Shown one piece after another: positions 8,412 through 15,810 of a stretch of DNA of 64,000 bases. The DNA comes from DATAEG01 sp963703085 (lineage in GTDB: Bacteria; Actinomycetota; Actinomycetes; Mycobacteriales; Jatrophihabitantaceae). The position numbers and the translations under genes were made by a program. The stretch spans positions 2,914,001 through 2,978,000 of the forward strand of contig OY969789.1 in NCBI GenBank assembly GCA_963703085.1, in the 5' to 3' direction. The notes below the pieces were generated by a model, which saw only the letters and a list, made by a program, of their open reading frames with translations, was not told where the DNA came from and did not search any database. How positions within the stretch are numbered: the stretch's first letter is position 1; every line of letters starts with the position of its first letter.

Positions 8412-8500
8412 CCGAGGGGAGCTGTGCCTTCCGAGGGGAGCTTGCGACCCGAGAAGGGCACCGAGAAGGGCACCGAGTGGAGCTTGCGACCCGAGAAGGG
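8412..8500 (+). repeat. REP-like repeats between whiB7 terminator and whiB7
   Basis: GGAGCTTGCGACCCGAGAAGGG occurs at 8437-8458 and 8479-8500 (22 bases, identical). A partial copy sharing CCGAGGGGAGCT starts at 8412. AGGGCACCGAG is also repeated in between. The 25 bases at 8431-8455 recur exactly at 56054-56078 at the end of recO, so this is a dispersed family rather than local slippage. Confidence 0.8.
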
Positions 8501-8566
8501 GCACCAAGAGGAGCCCAGCCGAACCGATGAGATTCCGAACCGACGCCAGTCCACAAAGGGAGAGGG

Positions 8567-9040
8567 GTGACTGATCCGATGACGCAGACCGACTACGCAG
8601 ACCCGATCGAGCTGATCGATCGGCTCGATCAACCAGACCATGACGACACACCGGAGGACACCGTGACCAGCCAGACCGGCCTGCTCTGCTGCGCTGATGA
8701 GCCAGTGAGTAGCGCCGATATCGACAGCGAAGACGTGTTCGCCGAGCTCGGTTCGGACGGCTCGGCGCCCATCTGGGCTTCGCTGCCGGACCTGCCCTGC
8801 CGGGTGGAAGACCCTGACCTGTGGTTCGCCGAGAAGCCGGCCGAACTGGAGCAGGCCAAGGCCTTCTGCCAGGAGTGCCCGGTGCAGCGCACCTGCCTCG
8901 CCGGCGCCGTGGCGCGGCACGAGCCATGGGGCGTCTGGGGCGGGGAGATCTTCGAGCGCGGGCAGGTCATCGCCCGCAAGCGGCCTCGGGGCCGCCCCCG
9001 CAAGGACGACCGCAAGGACGACCGGGAGGTCGCCGCATGA
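8567..9040 (+). CDS. whiB7: WhiB7-type transcriptional activator
   Basis: Iron-sulfur transcription factor that activates intrinsic antibiotic-resistance genes together with the housekeeping sigma factor. The protein has 157 residues from GTG 8567; ATG 8579 is an equally possible start. It contains a Wbl domain with four cluster cysteines, Cys78, Cys101, Cys104 and Cys110 (the last three in CQECPVQRTC). The G(V/I)WGG turn follows at 122-126 in EPWGVWGGE. The C-terminal AT-hook RPRGRPRK at 139-146 separates WhiB7 from other WhiB proteins. The acidic N-terminal 75 residues are longer than in mycobacterial WhiB7. The gene lies next to uvrD2 as in mycobacteria. It is controlled by the leader ORF and terminator upstream. 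The following small gene begins close behind. Confidence 0.95.
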   Translation: MTDPMTQTDYADPIELIDRLDQPDHDDTPEDTVTSQTGLLCCADEPVSSADIDSEDVFAELGSDGSAPIWASLPDLPCRVEDPDLWFAEKPAELEQAKAFCQECPVQRTCLAGAVARHEPWGVWGGEIFERGQVIARKRPRGRPRKDDRKDDREVAA

Positions 9041-9228
9041 ACAGCCCGGACCGCGGTGCACTAGCGGTCCTCGTCGCGGCGGCTCACCGGCCTCGCATCG
9101 TTGTGCGAACCGGGGTCGTCCGTGGTGCCATCGCGTCGCGTCTTGGCGCGGCACCACGTGATGACCGTGCGCAGACCGCGCACACCATCAACCGAATGAA
9201 TGTCATGACACCGATAGGGAGCATCACC

Positions 9229-9423
9229 ATGTTGTCCATGTACGAAGCAATGGCCCGCGAGCGAATGCGAGACGCTCAACAGTCCGCCGCAGAACGGCGG
9301 CTGTCCGCCCGGCTGAAGTCCGAGCGGATCTGGCAGCGGCTGGCTCGGCTGGCCGCTCGCCGCGAGGCGCGCGCACACCGGCTCGCCGATGAGGCGCGGG
9401 AGAGCTACTCGTTGGCGGCGTAA
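9229..9423 (+). CDS. Small basic helical protein downstream of whiB7
   Basis: A 64-residue protein from ATG 9229, placed by AGGGAG at 9216-9221. The same frame could start at 9037, overlapping the whiB7 stop, and give 128 residues, but that extension looks like intergenic sequence. The product is very rich in Arg, Ala and Glu (for example RERMRDAQQSAAERRL), predicted to be a long amphipathic helix. It has no cysteine and no membrane segment. Small Arg/Ala-rich proteins of this type occur in actinobacteria without an assigned function. Co-transcription with whiB7 is likely. A perfect 13-bp hairpin follows 66 bases after the stop. Confidence 0.6.
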   Translation: MLSMYEAMARERMRDAQQSAAERRLSARLKSERIWQRLARLAARREARAHRLADEARESYSLAA

Positions 9424-9489
9424 GTGCCACCCGAGCTTGCCAGCAGATCAGGAGCGCGAAGCGAGCTCGTGATCGGCGCAGTACCGATG

Positions 9490-9519
9490 AAGGGGCACCG
9501 GACGGATCCGGTGCCCCTT
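9490..9519 (+). terminator. Perfect 13-bp hairpin after the whiB7 transcription unit
   Basis: AAGGGGCACCGGA (9490-9502) pairs fully with TCCGGTGCCCCTT (9507-9519) around a 4-base loop. There is only a short TTC after it, so it may terminate in either direction or stabilise the 3' end. Confidence 0.7.
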
Positions 9520-9569
9520 CGCTGCGTCTGCCGGACCACGCAGCGCCGCCGGCGTGATGGGATGGTCCG

Positions 9570-9755
9570 GTGCCGGTGAGCTGCAGCCTCTGTCGAACCG
9601 TTTCAGATCCCGGGCGGGACGGTGAGCCACCGCTGCGCTGGAGCATGTCGCTGGTCGGCCGCGGCGAGCAGACCGAGCAGCACTGGACCTGCCCGTCCTG
9701 CACCCGGCAGAACGCCCGTTCGATCGAGGCGAAGCTCGATCAGCAGTGGTGGTGA
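9570..9755 (+). CDS. Small zinc-ribbon protein
   Basis: A 61-residue protein from GTG 9570; a second in-frame GTG at 9576 is equally possible. It has two Cys pairs, CSLC near residue 5 and CPSC near 41, the spacing of a rubredoxin-like zinc ribbon. The C-terminus ARSIEAKLDQQWW is acidic and aromatic. No strong ribosome site is visible. It converges on the ABC1 kinase gene with 25 bases between the stop codons. Small CxxC proteins are found at this position in related genomes, but no function is known to me. Confidence 0.6.
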   Translation: MPVSCSLCRTVSDPGRDGEPPLRWSMSLVGRGEQTEQHWTCPSCTRQNARSIEAKLDQQWW

Positions 9756-9780
9756 TGGCACCACGTCCTACCCAGAGAAG

Positions 9781-11094
9781 CTACCCGGAGAAGCCGGGCT
9801 GCCAGCGTTCGGCGATGCCGCGATACGGCGCGGTCGCGTTCAGTTGGCACAGCACACCGATCGAGCCCAGCGTCACCCGATGGATCAGCAGGTAGGTCGG
9901 CGGCACATTGAGAAGCCGCCCGATCCGGGCGGCTTCGCTGCGTGGGTCGCCGATCCTGGCGGCTTCGGTGCGCATCCAGTCGCGGGTGAACGTAAAGGTC
10001 GGGTGCGCGAGTGGTTCCAGGATGGGCCGCAGGTAATCCAGTACCGCGGCCGGATTGCTGATGGTGATGCCCTTGCGGATGAAGCCTTCCGCGTACATCG
10101 CCTCGACCACGGCGTCGACCTCGTCGTTCAACGCCAGCCGGGTGATCCGTCCGACCGGCTCGGGCGCACCGTCCGGCAGTCTCGCCACCGCCCCGAAGTC
10201 GACGACGCCGAGCCGGTTGTCCGGCAGCAACCGGAAGTTGCCGGGGTGCGGGTCGGCGTGCAGCATCCGGGCCCGCTCCGGCGCCGAGAAGTGCAGCAGG
10301 GCTAGTAGGTAGCCGACCCGGTCGCGTTGCTCCTGGGAGCCGGAGGTGATGATCCGCGAGACCGGCAGGCCCTCCAGCCATTCGGACACAATGACCTTCG
10401 GTGCGCTGGCCACTACCCGGGGCACCAGGATGTCGGCGTCCTCGGCATACGCGGTCTGGAACGTGCGCTGGGCGTCCGCCTCCAACGCGTAGTCCAGCTC
10501 CTCGGTGATCCGGTCCTTCAGCTCCGCCAGCAGCGGCTTGATGTCAAGGCCCGGCGAGAGCCGGCTGAACAGCCGGCTGAACCGGGACAGCTGGTTGAAG
10601 TCGCCCAGCAGTGCTGGGCCGGCACCGGGGTATTGCAGCTTGACGGCGACCTCGCGACCGTCGTGCCAGACCGCCCGGTGCACCTGGCCGATGCTGGCCG
10701 CGGCAGCCGGCACATCGGTGAACTGCTGGAAGCGGTCGCGCCAGCCTCGGCCGAACTGCTCGGCCAGCACCCGCTCCACCGTTTGCGGCTTCATCGGAGG
10801 CGCTGCTTCTTGCAACTTTGTCAGCGCGGCCCGGTAGGGCTCCGCGCGCTCCTCGGGCAGGGCCGCCTCGAAAATGCTCATGGCCTGGCCGAACTTCATC
10901 GCCCCGCCCTTGAGCTGGCCCAGCACCGCGAAGATCTGTTCTGCGGTGCGCTGCTGCGCTTCGGCGTTCACCGACTCGGCGGAGCGCCCACCGATGCGCT
11001 TGCCGAGGCCGAGGGTGGCCCGGCCGGCCATCCCCAGGGGCAGGGACGCCAATTTGGCTGTGCGCGCCACGCCACGCTGGGGGATGTCAGTCAC
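9781..11094 (-). CDS. ABC1/ADCK-family atypical protein kinase (UbiB/AarF-like)
   Basis: A 437-residue member of the ABC1 (UbiB/ADCK) family. Bacterial members act in quinone or lipid metabolism, but actinobacterial ones are mostly uncharacterised. Signature motifs are the KxGQ helix KGGAMKFGQ (62-70), the Ala-rich nucleotide loop AAAASIGQVHRA (about 130-141), the β3 lysine in VAVKLQYPG (Lys152), the catalytic loop HADPHPGNF (Asp281, Asn286) and the metal-binding Asp299 in VVDFG. All ATP-binding residues are kept, so it should be active. No membrane segment is obvious. The gene follows the conserved order whiB7 / ABC1 / ThiF-like, where the same kinase sits beside whiB7 in mycobacteria. It starts at ATG 11094. 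Confidence 0.92.
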   Translation of the reverse strand: MTDIPQRGVARTAKLASLPLGMAGRATLGLGKRIGGRSAESVNAEAQQRTAEQIFAVLGQLKGGAMKFGQAMSIFEAALPEERAEPYRAALTKLQEAAPPMKPQTVERVLAEQFGRGWRDRFQQFTDVPAAAASIGQVHRAVWHDGREVAVKLQYPGAGPALLGDFNQLSRFSRLFSRLSPGLDIKPLLAELKDRITEELDYALEADAQRTFQTAYAEDADILVPRVVASAPKVIVSEWLEGLPVSRIITSGSQEQRDRVGYLLALLHFSAPERARMLHADPHPGNFRLLPDNRLGVVDFGAVARLPDGAPEPVGRITRLALNDEVDAVVEAMYAEGFIRKGITISNPAAVLDYLRPILEPLAHPTFTFTRDWMRTEAARIGDPRSEAARIGRLLNVPPTYLLIHRVTLGSIGVLCQLNATAPYRGIAERWQPGFSG

Positions 11095-11148
11095 GCGGAC
11101 AGTCTCCCACTCGCTGCGCAGCGCCGCAGGGCCATCGGCCGGCCACGC

Positions 11149-12141
11149 CTACCCCGCCTCGGGCAGTGCGCATTCGCAGCTCGGATGCCGCGGCCAACTG
11201 CGCCGCCGGACCCGGTGGTCCGGGAGACAGAACTCGAGGGTGCCGTCCACAGCGGCAACTTCTTCGCCATCCAGATGACCGAGCGCCTGCGCGGCGCCGA
11301 GCGCGGCAGCGAGTGCGCTGACGGTGATCTCGGTGGCCTCGGAGCGCGGAGTGGACGTGGTGAGCTGGACGGCCAGATAGGGCCACGCCGGATCTCGGTC
11401 GCGGCGGTGATGTTCCAGGCAGCGCAGGCAGCTGCTCCGGCCGGGGATGACGAGCGGGCCCACCACTGCGGTGGTGCCGCGGGCACCGACCACGAGGTGG
11501 GGGAGACCGGCGGCAAAGCAGGCGTCCGGCGCCGCCTCGTCCATTGGCCCGCCGGGCACGAGCAGCACCAGGTCCGGCCCACCGGTGCCGGCGGAGGTGG
11601 CGGTCCCGGGTGCCGAGCGGCGGATCGCCTCGTCTACCGCCGCGGCGAAGCGGCGCCCTTCGTCGTCGGGGCGCAGACCGCCGGGCAGGGCGTCACGCAG
11701 GGAGACGTCGCCGTCACTCGAACAACGCACCCGGCCGATCCCGGCGGCGCCGAGCAACGCGCCGAGCAGCGGGGCCAGCCGCCCGCTGCCACGAATCTCT
11801 ACTGTCTGCCGGCGACGCCGGTGCACCGCAGCCGCGGCGTCATCCCGGCGGGCGGACAAGGCGGTCAGTTCGTCTGCAAGTAGGGCCTCGGTCCGGGGAT
11901 CTGCCCACCCGGGTGCGGGCGATCCGCTGCTGAGCAGGAAGCCGGCCTGGCGCAGCGCGCCGAGCACCGGACCGATCCGGTGCCGTTCGCCAGCCAGGGG
12001 CAACCGACCGGTGAGCTGCCGGACGTCGTCACTGCCGACGCCGTCCAGCACCACCGCGCGTGGACCGAGCTCGATCTGCACCGATTCCGCCGAACGCCAC
12101 AGCACCCGCGCGCCGGGCGGGAGCCGGGGTACCGAGGTCAT
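11149..12141 (-). CDS. Cyclodehydratase/ThiF-like (E1-superfamily) protein, orphan
   Basis: A 330-residue protein resembling the leader-binding, E1-like partner of azole-forming cyclodehydratases. From ATG 12141, an N-terminal segment (about 1-100) resembles a RiPP recognition-type domain. A degenerate Rossmann nucleotide motif follows in IRGSGRLAPLL. The zinc-binding pairs are CLRC (in SSCLRCLEHH) and CEC near the C-terminus (HPSCECALP), which are typical of the ThiF/cyclodehydratase fold. No YcaO partner, dehydrogenase or precursor peptide is visible in the window, so this is an orphan. A similar gene sits between the ABC1 kinase and a metalloprotease in mycobacteria. Function there is unknown. 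Confidence 0.75.
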   Translation of the reverse strand: MTSVPRLPPGARVLWRSAESVQIELGPRAVVLDGVGSDDVRQLTGRLPLAGERHRIGPVLGALRQAGFLLSSGSPAPGWADPRTEALLADELTALSARRDDAAAAVHRRRRQTVEIRGSGRLAPLLGALLGAAGIGRVRCSSDGDVSLRDALPGGLRPDDEGRRFAAAVDEAIRRSAPGTATSAGTGGPDLVLLVPGGPMDEAAPDACFAAGLPHLVVGARGTTAVVGPLVIPGRSSCLRCLEHHRRDRDPAWPYLAVQLTTSTPRSEATEITVSALAAALGAAQALGHLDGEEVAAVDGTLEFCLPDHRVRRRSWPRHPSCECALPEAG

Positions 12142-12179
12142 CCGCCGACGGTGCCACACCGCAGGTACTGCTCGTAGCG

Positions 12180-12316
12180 TTGTCCACAGGGGGCTCCCGC
12201 GGTCCACAGACGAGGCCGCGCCCCGGCCACCCAGCTGCAGCCTGCGCTGGCCGGATCACGGGCGCTGGAGCAACCCTCAAGTTGATGTCCACATCTGTGG
12301 ACAGACATGTGGACAG
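12180..12316. promoter_or_regulatory. Cluster of five DnaA-box-like 9-mers in a divergent intergenic gap
   Basis: The consensus actinobacterial DnaA box TTGTCCACA is present exactly at 12180-12188. Near matches are CGGTCCACA (12200-12208), ATGTCCACA (12285-12293), and TGTGGACAG on the opposite strand at 12296-12304 and 12308-12316. The middle pair forms the dyad GTCCACA-TC-TGTGGAC. The gap lies between the divergent ThiF-like and M48 genes and holds no gene. It could titrate DnaA or place a promoter under DnaA control. Confidence 0.55.
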
Positions 12317-12391
12317 ACGTGTCGGCGGCGCTGTCGGACCCGACCGAGCCCGTCGCCGCAGTTCGTCGGGGTGGGGTGGCACGCTGGGCGG

Positions 12392-13021
12392 GTGGCCGGC
12401 TCATCCTCGTTCCCCCTGCCTGCGCCGCGGCGGGCCGAGCCGCTGGTCGAGGTGCGCCGCAGCGCCCGTCGACGGCGGACAGTGTCGGCGTATCGCGACG
12501 GCGACCGGATCGTGGTCATGCTGCCGCAGCGATTCACCCGCGCCGAAGAGGCCAGGTGGGTCGCCGAGATGGTGGCCGACATCCAGGCCCGGGAGGAGCG
12601 GGCCCGGCGCCGCGGCCCCCGAGCCAGCGACGCCGCGTTGGCTCGCCGGGCCCGCGAGCTCGCGGCCGAACACCTGCCGGCCGGGGTCTGGCCGGTATCG
12701 ATCCGCTGGGTGTCGACGATGGCCGTCCGATGGGCATCCTGTACGCCGTCGGACCGCACGATTCGGGTGTCCGACCGGCTGCGCGACGCGCCCGGGTGGG
12801 TTCTCGACTACGTGATCGTGCATGAGCTCGCGCACGTACTGGTGCCCGGCCATGACGCGGACTTCTGGACACTGGTCGAGCGCTACCCGCGCAGCGAGCG
12901 GGCGCGCGGCTATCTAGAGGGCGTCACGGCGGCGGAGCGGCAGGCCACCGAGGACTCACCGGAGGCACCGGCAGACCAGCGGAATCCAGCCGACGACGGC
13001 CCGGCCGACACCCTGTTCTAG
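12392..13021 (+). CDS. M48-type (YgjP/DUF45-like) zinc metallopeptidase
   Basis: A 209-residue putative cytosolic metalloprotease. The zinc motif HELAH is at 144-148 (HELAHVLVPGHD), with a third ligand His154 and the typical aromatic DFW after it. The N-terminal half carries the YgjP-like segment VEVRRSARRRRTVSAYRDGD and a β-strand IVVMLPQRF. The C-terminal 35 residues are acidic and Pro-rich, probably disordered. The GTG 12392 start fits the family. An open frame extends much further upstream but only as an antisense shadow of the divergent ThiF-like gene. The gene converges on the DUF2342 metalloprotease gene. Substrate unknown. Confidence 0.85.
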   Translation: MAGSSSFPLPAPRRAEPLVEVRRSARRRRTVSAYRDGDRIVVMLPQRFTRAEEARWVAEMVADIQAREERARRRGPRASDAALARRARELAAEHLPAGVWPVSIRWVSTMAVRWASCTPSDRTIRVSDRLRDAPGWVLDYVIVHELAHVLVPGHDADFWTLVERYPRSERARGYLEGVTAAERQATEDSPEAPADQRNPADDGPADTLF

Positions 13022-13039
13022 CGATCAGTCGTCACTCGC

Positions 13040-14383
13040 TCAGCTGGTGGGCGGTGCTGCGTCGCCTTCGTCGGAGTCCGGCTGGCCGGACTCGTCGGAC
13101 GAGTCGGTGGCCGGGTCCGCAGCGGGCCCGTCCGGCTGCGGATCGGCAGCGGTCCCCTCGGCCGACTCCGCAGCCAGGGCCGTGCTCAGCTCCGCCATGA
13201 TGTCCCCGGTGGTGCGCCGGGCGAAGCCGTCCGGGTCGTCGAGGTCGTCGGCGACCGGAAGGAGGTCGGGATGCCCCCACAGCGCGTCGCGGCCGGAGCG
13301 GCCGCGGACCTCGGTGACGGCGGTCCACAGCGCGGCTGCCTCACGCAACCGGCGTGGCCGCAGTTCCAGGCCCACCAGAGTGGCGAAGGTCTGCTCGGCC
13401 GGTCCACCGGACGCGCGCCGGCGCTGCAAGGTCTCCCGCAGCGCGGCCGCACCGGGCAGGCGATCCTTCGCGGCGTCGGTGACCACGGCGTCCACCCAGC
13501 CCTCGATGAGCGCGAGCAGAGTCTCCAGACGGCGCAACGCGGTCTGCTGATCGGGGGTTTCCTGCGGCTCGAACATTCCGCCGGACAGCGCGGCCTGCAG
13601 ACTTTCCGGGTTGCTCGGGTCGAGTTCGCCGACCGCCCGCTCGATCGCCTCGGTGTCGATCGAGATGCCGCGCGCGTACGCGTCGACGGTGGCCAGTACC
13701 CGCTGCCGCAGCCAGGGCACGTGACCGAACAAGCGGTGGTGCGCCGCCTCGCGCAGGGCCAGGTAGAGCCGCACCTCGGTGGCCGGACGGTTGAGCCCGG
13801 CGCCGAAGTCGGAGACGGCATGCGGCAGCAGGGCGGCCGTGCCTTCCGGCCCGAGGGGCACTCCGATCTCCGAGCCGGTCAGCACCTCGGCGGAGAGTCC
13901 ACCGAGCGCCTGGCCCACCTGGGAGCCGAACATCATCCCGCCGACCATGCCCATGATCGACGACAGCGGTCCGGCCTGCTCGCGAATCTCGGCCGGTAGT
14001 GCGGCGGTCATCGTTCCGGATACCCGCGCGGCGACGGGGTCGCACAGCAACCCCCAGACCGGAACGGTCTTCTCGATCCACTGCAGCGGCGACCAAGCCT
14101 CCACGGTGCGCACTCCGGAGGGGAGGTCGGTCACGTCATCGAGCCAGAGGTCGGCGAGTTGCACCGACTCCTTGACCTCGGCGGTGTCCTTGTCGCTCGG
14201 CGCTGCGGTCTTCGTCGAGTCCCCGGCCAGCTGCGAGATGGCGGTCTGCCGGGCCAGATCCCAGTTCACCGGACCGGACGAGCCGGACATCAGTTTCTGC
14301 AGTTCGGCGAACAGGGGGATCTTGCCGGCCAAGTCGTCCGGGTCGCCGCCGTCGCCGGGGCTGAAGCCGAAGGGGTTCGTCAT
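13040..14383 (-). CDS. DUF2342 zinc-dependent metalloprotease-like protein
   Basis: A 447-residue protein from ATG 14383 (N-terminus MTNPFGFSPGDGG). It belongs to the actinobacterial DUF2342 family, annotated as zinc-dependent metalloprotease or F420-biosynthesis-associated protein. A Gly/Met-rich helix (MGMVGGMMFGSQVGQALGGL) precedes the putative metal segment REAAHHRLFGHVPWL. The last 50 residues are acidic, Asp/Ser/Pro-rich and likely disordered. Catalysis has not been demonstrated for this family as far as I know. It sits with M48 and PDZ-Lon proteases in a cluster that matches the mycobacterial order. A longer frame from 14506 has no ribosome site and reads intergenic sequence. Confidence 0.85.
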   Translation of the reverse strand: MTNPFGFSPGDGGDPDDLAGKIPLFAELQKLMSGSSGPVNWDLARQTAISQLAGDSTKTAAPSDKDTAEVKESVQLADLWLDDVTDLPSGVRTVEAWSPLQWIEKTVPVWGLLCDPVAARVSGTMTAALPAEIREQAGPLSSIMGMVGGMMFGSQVGQALGGLSAEVLTGSEIGVPLGPEGTAALLPHAVSDFGAGLNRPATEVRLYLALREAAHHRLFGHVPWLRQRVLATVDAYARGISIDTEAIERAVGELDPSNPESLQAALSGGMFEPQETPDQQTALRRLETLLALIEGWVDAVVTDAAKDRLPGAAALRETLQRRRASGGPAEQTFATLVGLELRPRRLREAAALWTAVTEVRGRSGRDALWGHPDLLPVADDLDDPDGFARRTTGDIMAELSTALAAESAEGTAADPQPDGPAADPATDSSDESGQPDSDEGDAAPPTS

Positions 14384-14523
14384 ATCAGTCACGGTAGTGA
14401 GGACGAGCGCTGCGGCCCAGTCATGCCCGCGTTCGCTCAGCGCGGACACACGCCGAACGCGGGCAGTTTGCGTCGGGCGTGGCGCCTCCGAGCCGGCTGG
14501 GCGCACCAGTAGCGTCCCGCACC

Positions 14524-14724
14524 ATGGGACTGGTCATGGCGCCATGGGCGTGGTGGCTCGCCGCACCGGCCTTGGTGACGGTGCTTGCGGCTGTGCTCAC
14601 CTGGTGGGCAGGGCGCCCGCCACGACCGGTCACGGCACCGGCGTCGATCAAGAATCACCAGGCGTTCCTGGAAACCTTGGACGACCAGGCGAGGCTCGCA
14701 CCGGATCGGGCGGGCACGGGCTGA
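14524..14724 (+). CDS. Small single-pass membrane protein
   Basis: A 66-residue protein from ATG 14524. It has one strong transmembrane segment (about residues 7-24, WAWWLAAPALVTVLAAVL), a short basic turn (WWAGRPPRP), and a polar C-terminus. It lies 18 bases upstream of the PDZ-Lon protease gene on the same strand, so the two are probably co-transcribed. An in-frame GTG-type extension to 14479 is possible but would overlap the divergent promoter region. No family recognised. Confidence 0.6.
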   Translation: MGLVMAPWAWWLAAPALVTVLAAVLTWWAGRPPRPVTAPASIKNHQAFLETLDDQARLAPDRAGTG

Positions 14725-14742
14725 ACAGCTAGTCTGCACGCC

Positions 14743-15786
14743 GTGAGCCGCCGCGTCAGAACGCTGATCCCGGGCGTCGTCATCCTCGCCGTCCTCATCG
14801 TGCTGGCGGCGACGCTTCCGGTGCCCTATGTCGTGCTCAGCCCGGGACCGACGCTGAATACCCTCGGCACTTACCGGACCTCCGGTGGCGAGCAGCAGGT
14901 CATCGTGATCAAGGGCAAACAGACCAACAAGACCAGCGGCAATCTGAACCTGACGACTGTGCAGAGCACGGTCGGGCGGATCACGTCTTTCCAGGCGTTG
15001 CTCGGCTGGCTCAAGGGCGATGAGATCGTCGTCCCGCGCGAGACGATCTATCCGCCTGGCGTGTCCCAGGAGCAGGTCAATCAGCAAGATGCTCAGGACT
15101 TCAGCGACTCGCAGAATTCGGCCGAGGCGGCGGCCTTCTGCGAACTCGGCTACCCGCACGGTTTCGGCGTGGTGGCGACCAGCGACTCCATCCAGCCCAA
15201 GGGCGCATTGGAGGTCGGTGACCAACTGCTGTCCTTCGACGGGAGCGACTTGACCGACTCGGATTCGTTGACGAAGGCGGAGGCGACGCACCAGGCCGGC
15301 GACAAGGTCACGCTGCAGATCAAGCGGCTCGGCGCGGTCAAGACCGTGCAGGTGACGTTGAACGCGCCGTCCAAGGGCAGCACTCACCCGACGATCGGCA
15401 TCGCCGCCGGACAGACCTGCTTCGCGACCTTCCAGGTGGACCTCGGTCTCAACGATCAGATCGGTGGGCCGTCGGCGGGGATGATGTTCGCGCTCGGCAT
15501 CATGGAGAAGGTCGGCACCGCAGACCTCACCGGTGGGAAGTTCATCGCTGGTACCGGCACCATCGACACGGCCGGCAAGGTCGGCCCGATCGGTGGCATC
15601 CAGCTGAAGATGATCGCCGCTCGGCGAGCTGGCGCATCGGTATTCCTGGCTCCGGTGGACAACTGCGCCGACGTGCGTGGCAACGTGCCGAAGGGACTCG
15701 AGGTGGTCAAGGTCTCGACGCTGCACGACGCGGTCAGCGCGTTGCAGCAGATCAAGTCGGGGCAACGGCCGGCCGGGTGCGGCTGA
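14743..15786 (+). CDS. Membrane-anchored PDZ domain / Lon-type (S16) serine protease, YlbL family
   Basis: A 347-residue protease with one N-terminal transmembrane anchor (about residues 9-28), so the catalytic part should face outside. A PDZ domain (about 130-215) contains LEVGDQLLSFDGSDL. The Lon proteolytic domain follows, with catalytic Ser244 in GGPSAGMMFALG and Lys289 in IQLKMIAA. The 45-residue spacing is that of the Lon Ser-Lys dyad. No ATPase domain is present. It starts at GTG 14743. In mycobacteria the same protein neighbours UPF0182 and the DUF2342 gene, as here. It probably performs regulatory or quality-control proteolysis at the membrane. Confidence 0.92.
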   Translation: MSRRVRTLIPGVVILAVLIVLAATLPVPYVVLSPGPTLNTLGTYRTSGGEQQVIVIKGKQTNKTSGNLNLTTVQSTVGRITSFQALLGWLKGDEIVVPRETIYPPGVSQEQVNQQDAQDFSDSQNSAEAAAFCELGYPHGFGVVATSDSIQPKGALEVGDQLLSFDGSDLTDSDSLTKAEATHQAGDKVTLQIKRLGAVKTVQVTLNAPSKGSTHPTIGIAAGQTCFATFQVDLGLNDQIGGPSAGMMFALGIMEKVGTADLTGGKFIAGTGTIDTAGKVGPIGGIQLKMIAARRAGASVFLAPVDNCADVRGNVPKGLEVVKVSTLHDAVSALQQIKSGQRPAGCG

Positions 15787-15810
15787 TCGCGCCGCACTAG
15801 GTTGGTGCGC

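Noticed and set aside
11149..12141. Azole-containing RiPP biosynthetic cluster around the cyclodehydratase-like gene
   Set aside because: No YcaO protein, dehydrogenase or candidate precursor peptide could be found nearby.
12180..12316. Interpretation of the DnaA-box cluster as the chromosomal origin
   Set aside because: No dnaA, dnaN, rpmH or parAB genes nearby, only five boxes and no AT-rich unwinding region.
11447..12391. N-terminal extension of the M48 peptidase frame
   Set aside because: This stretch is antisense to the ThiF-like gene and then intergenic. The peptidase family starts near 12392.
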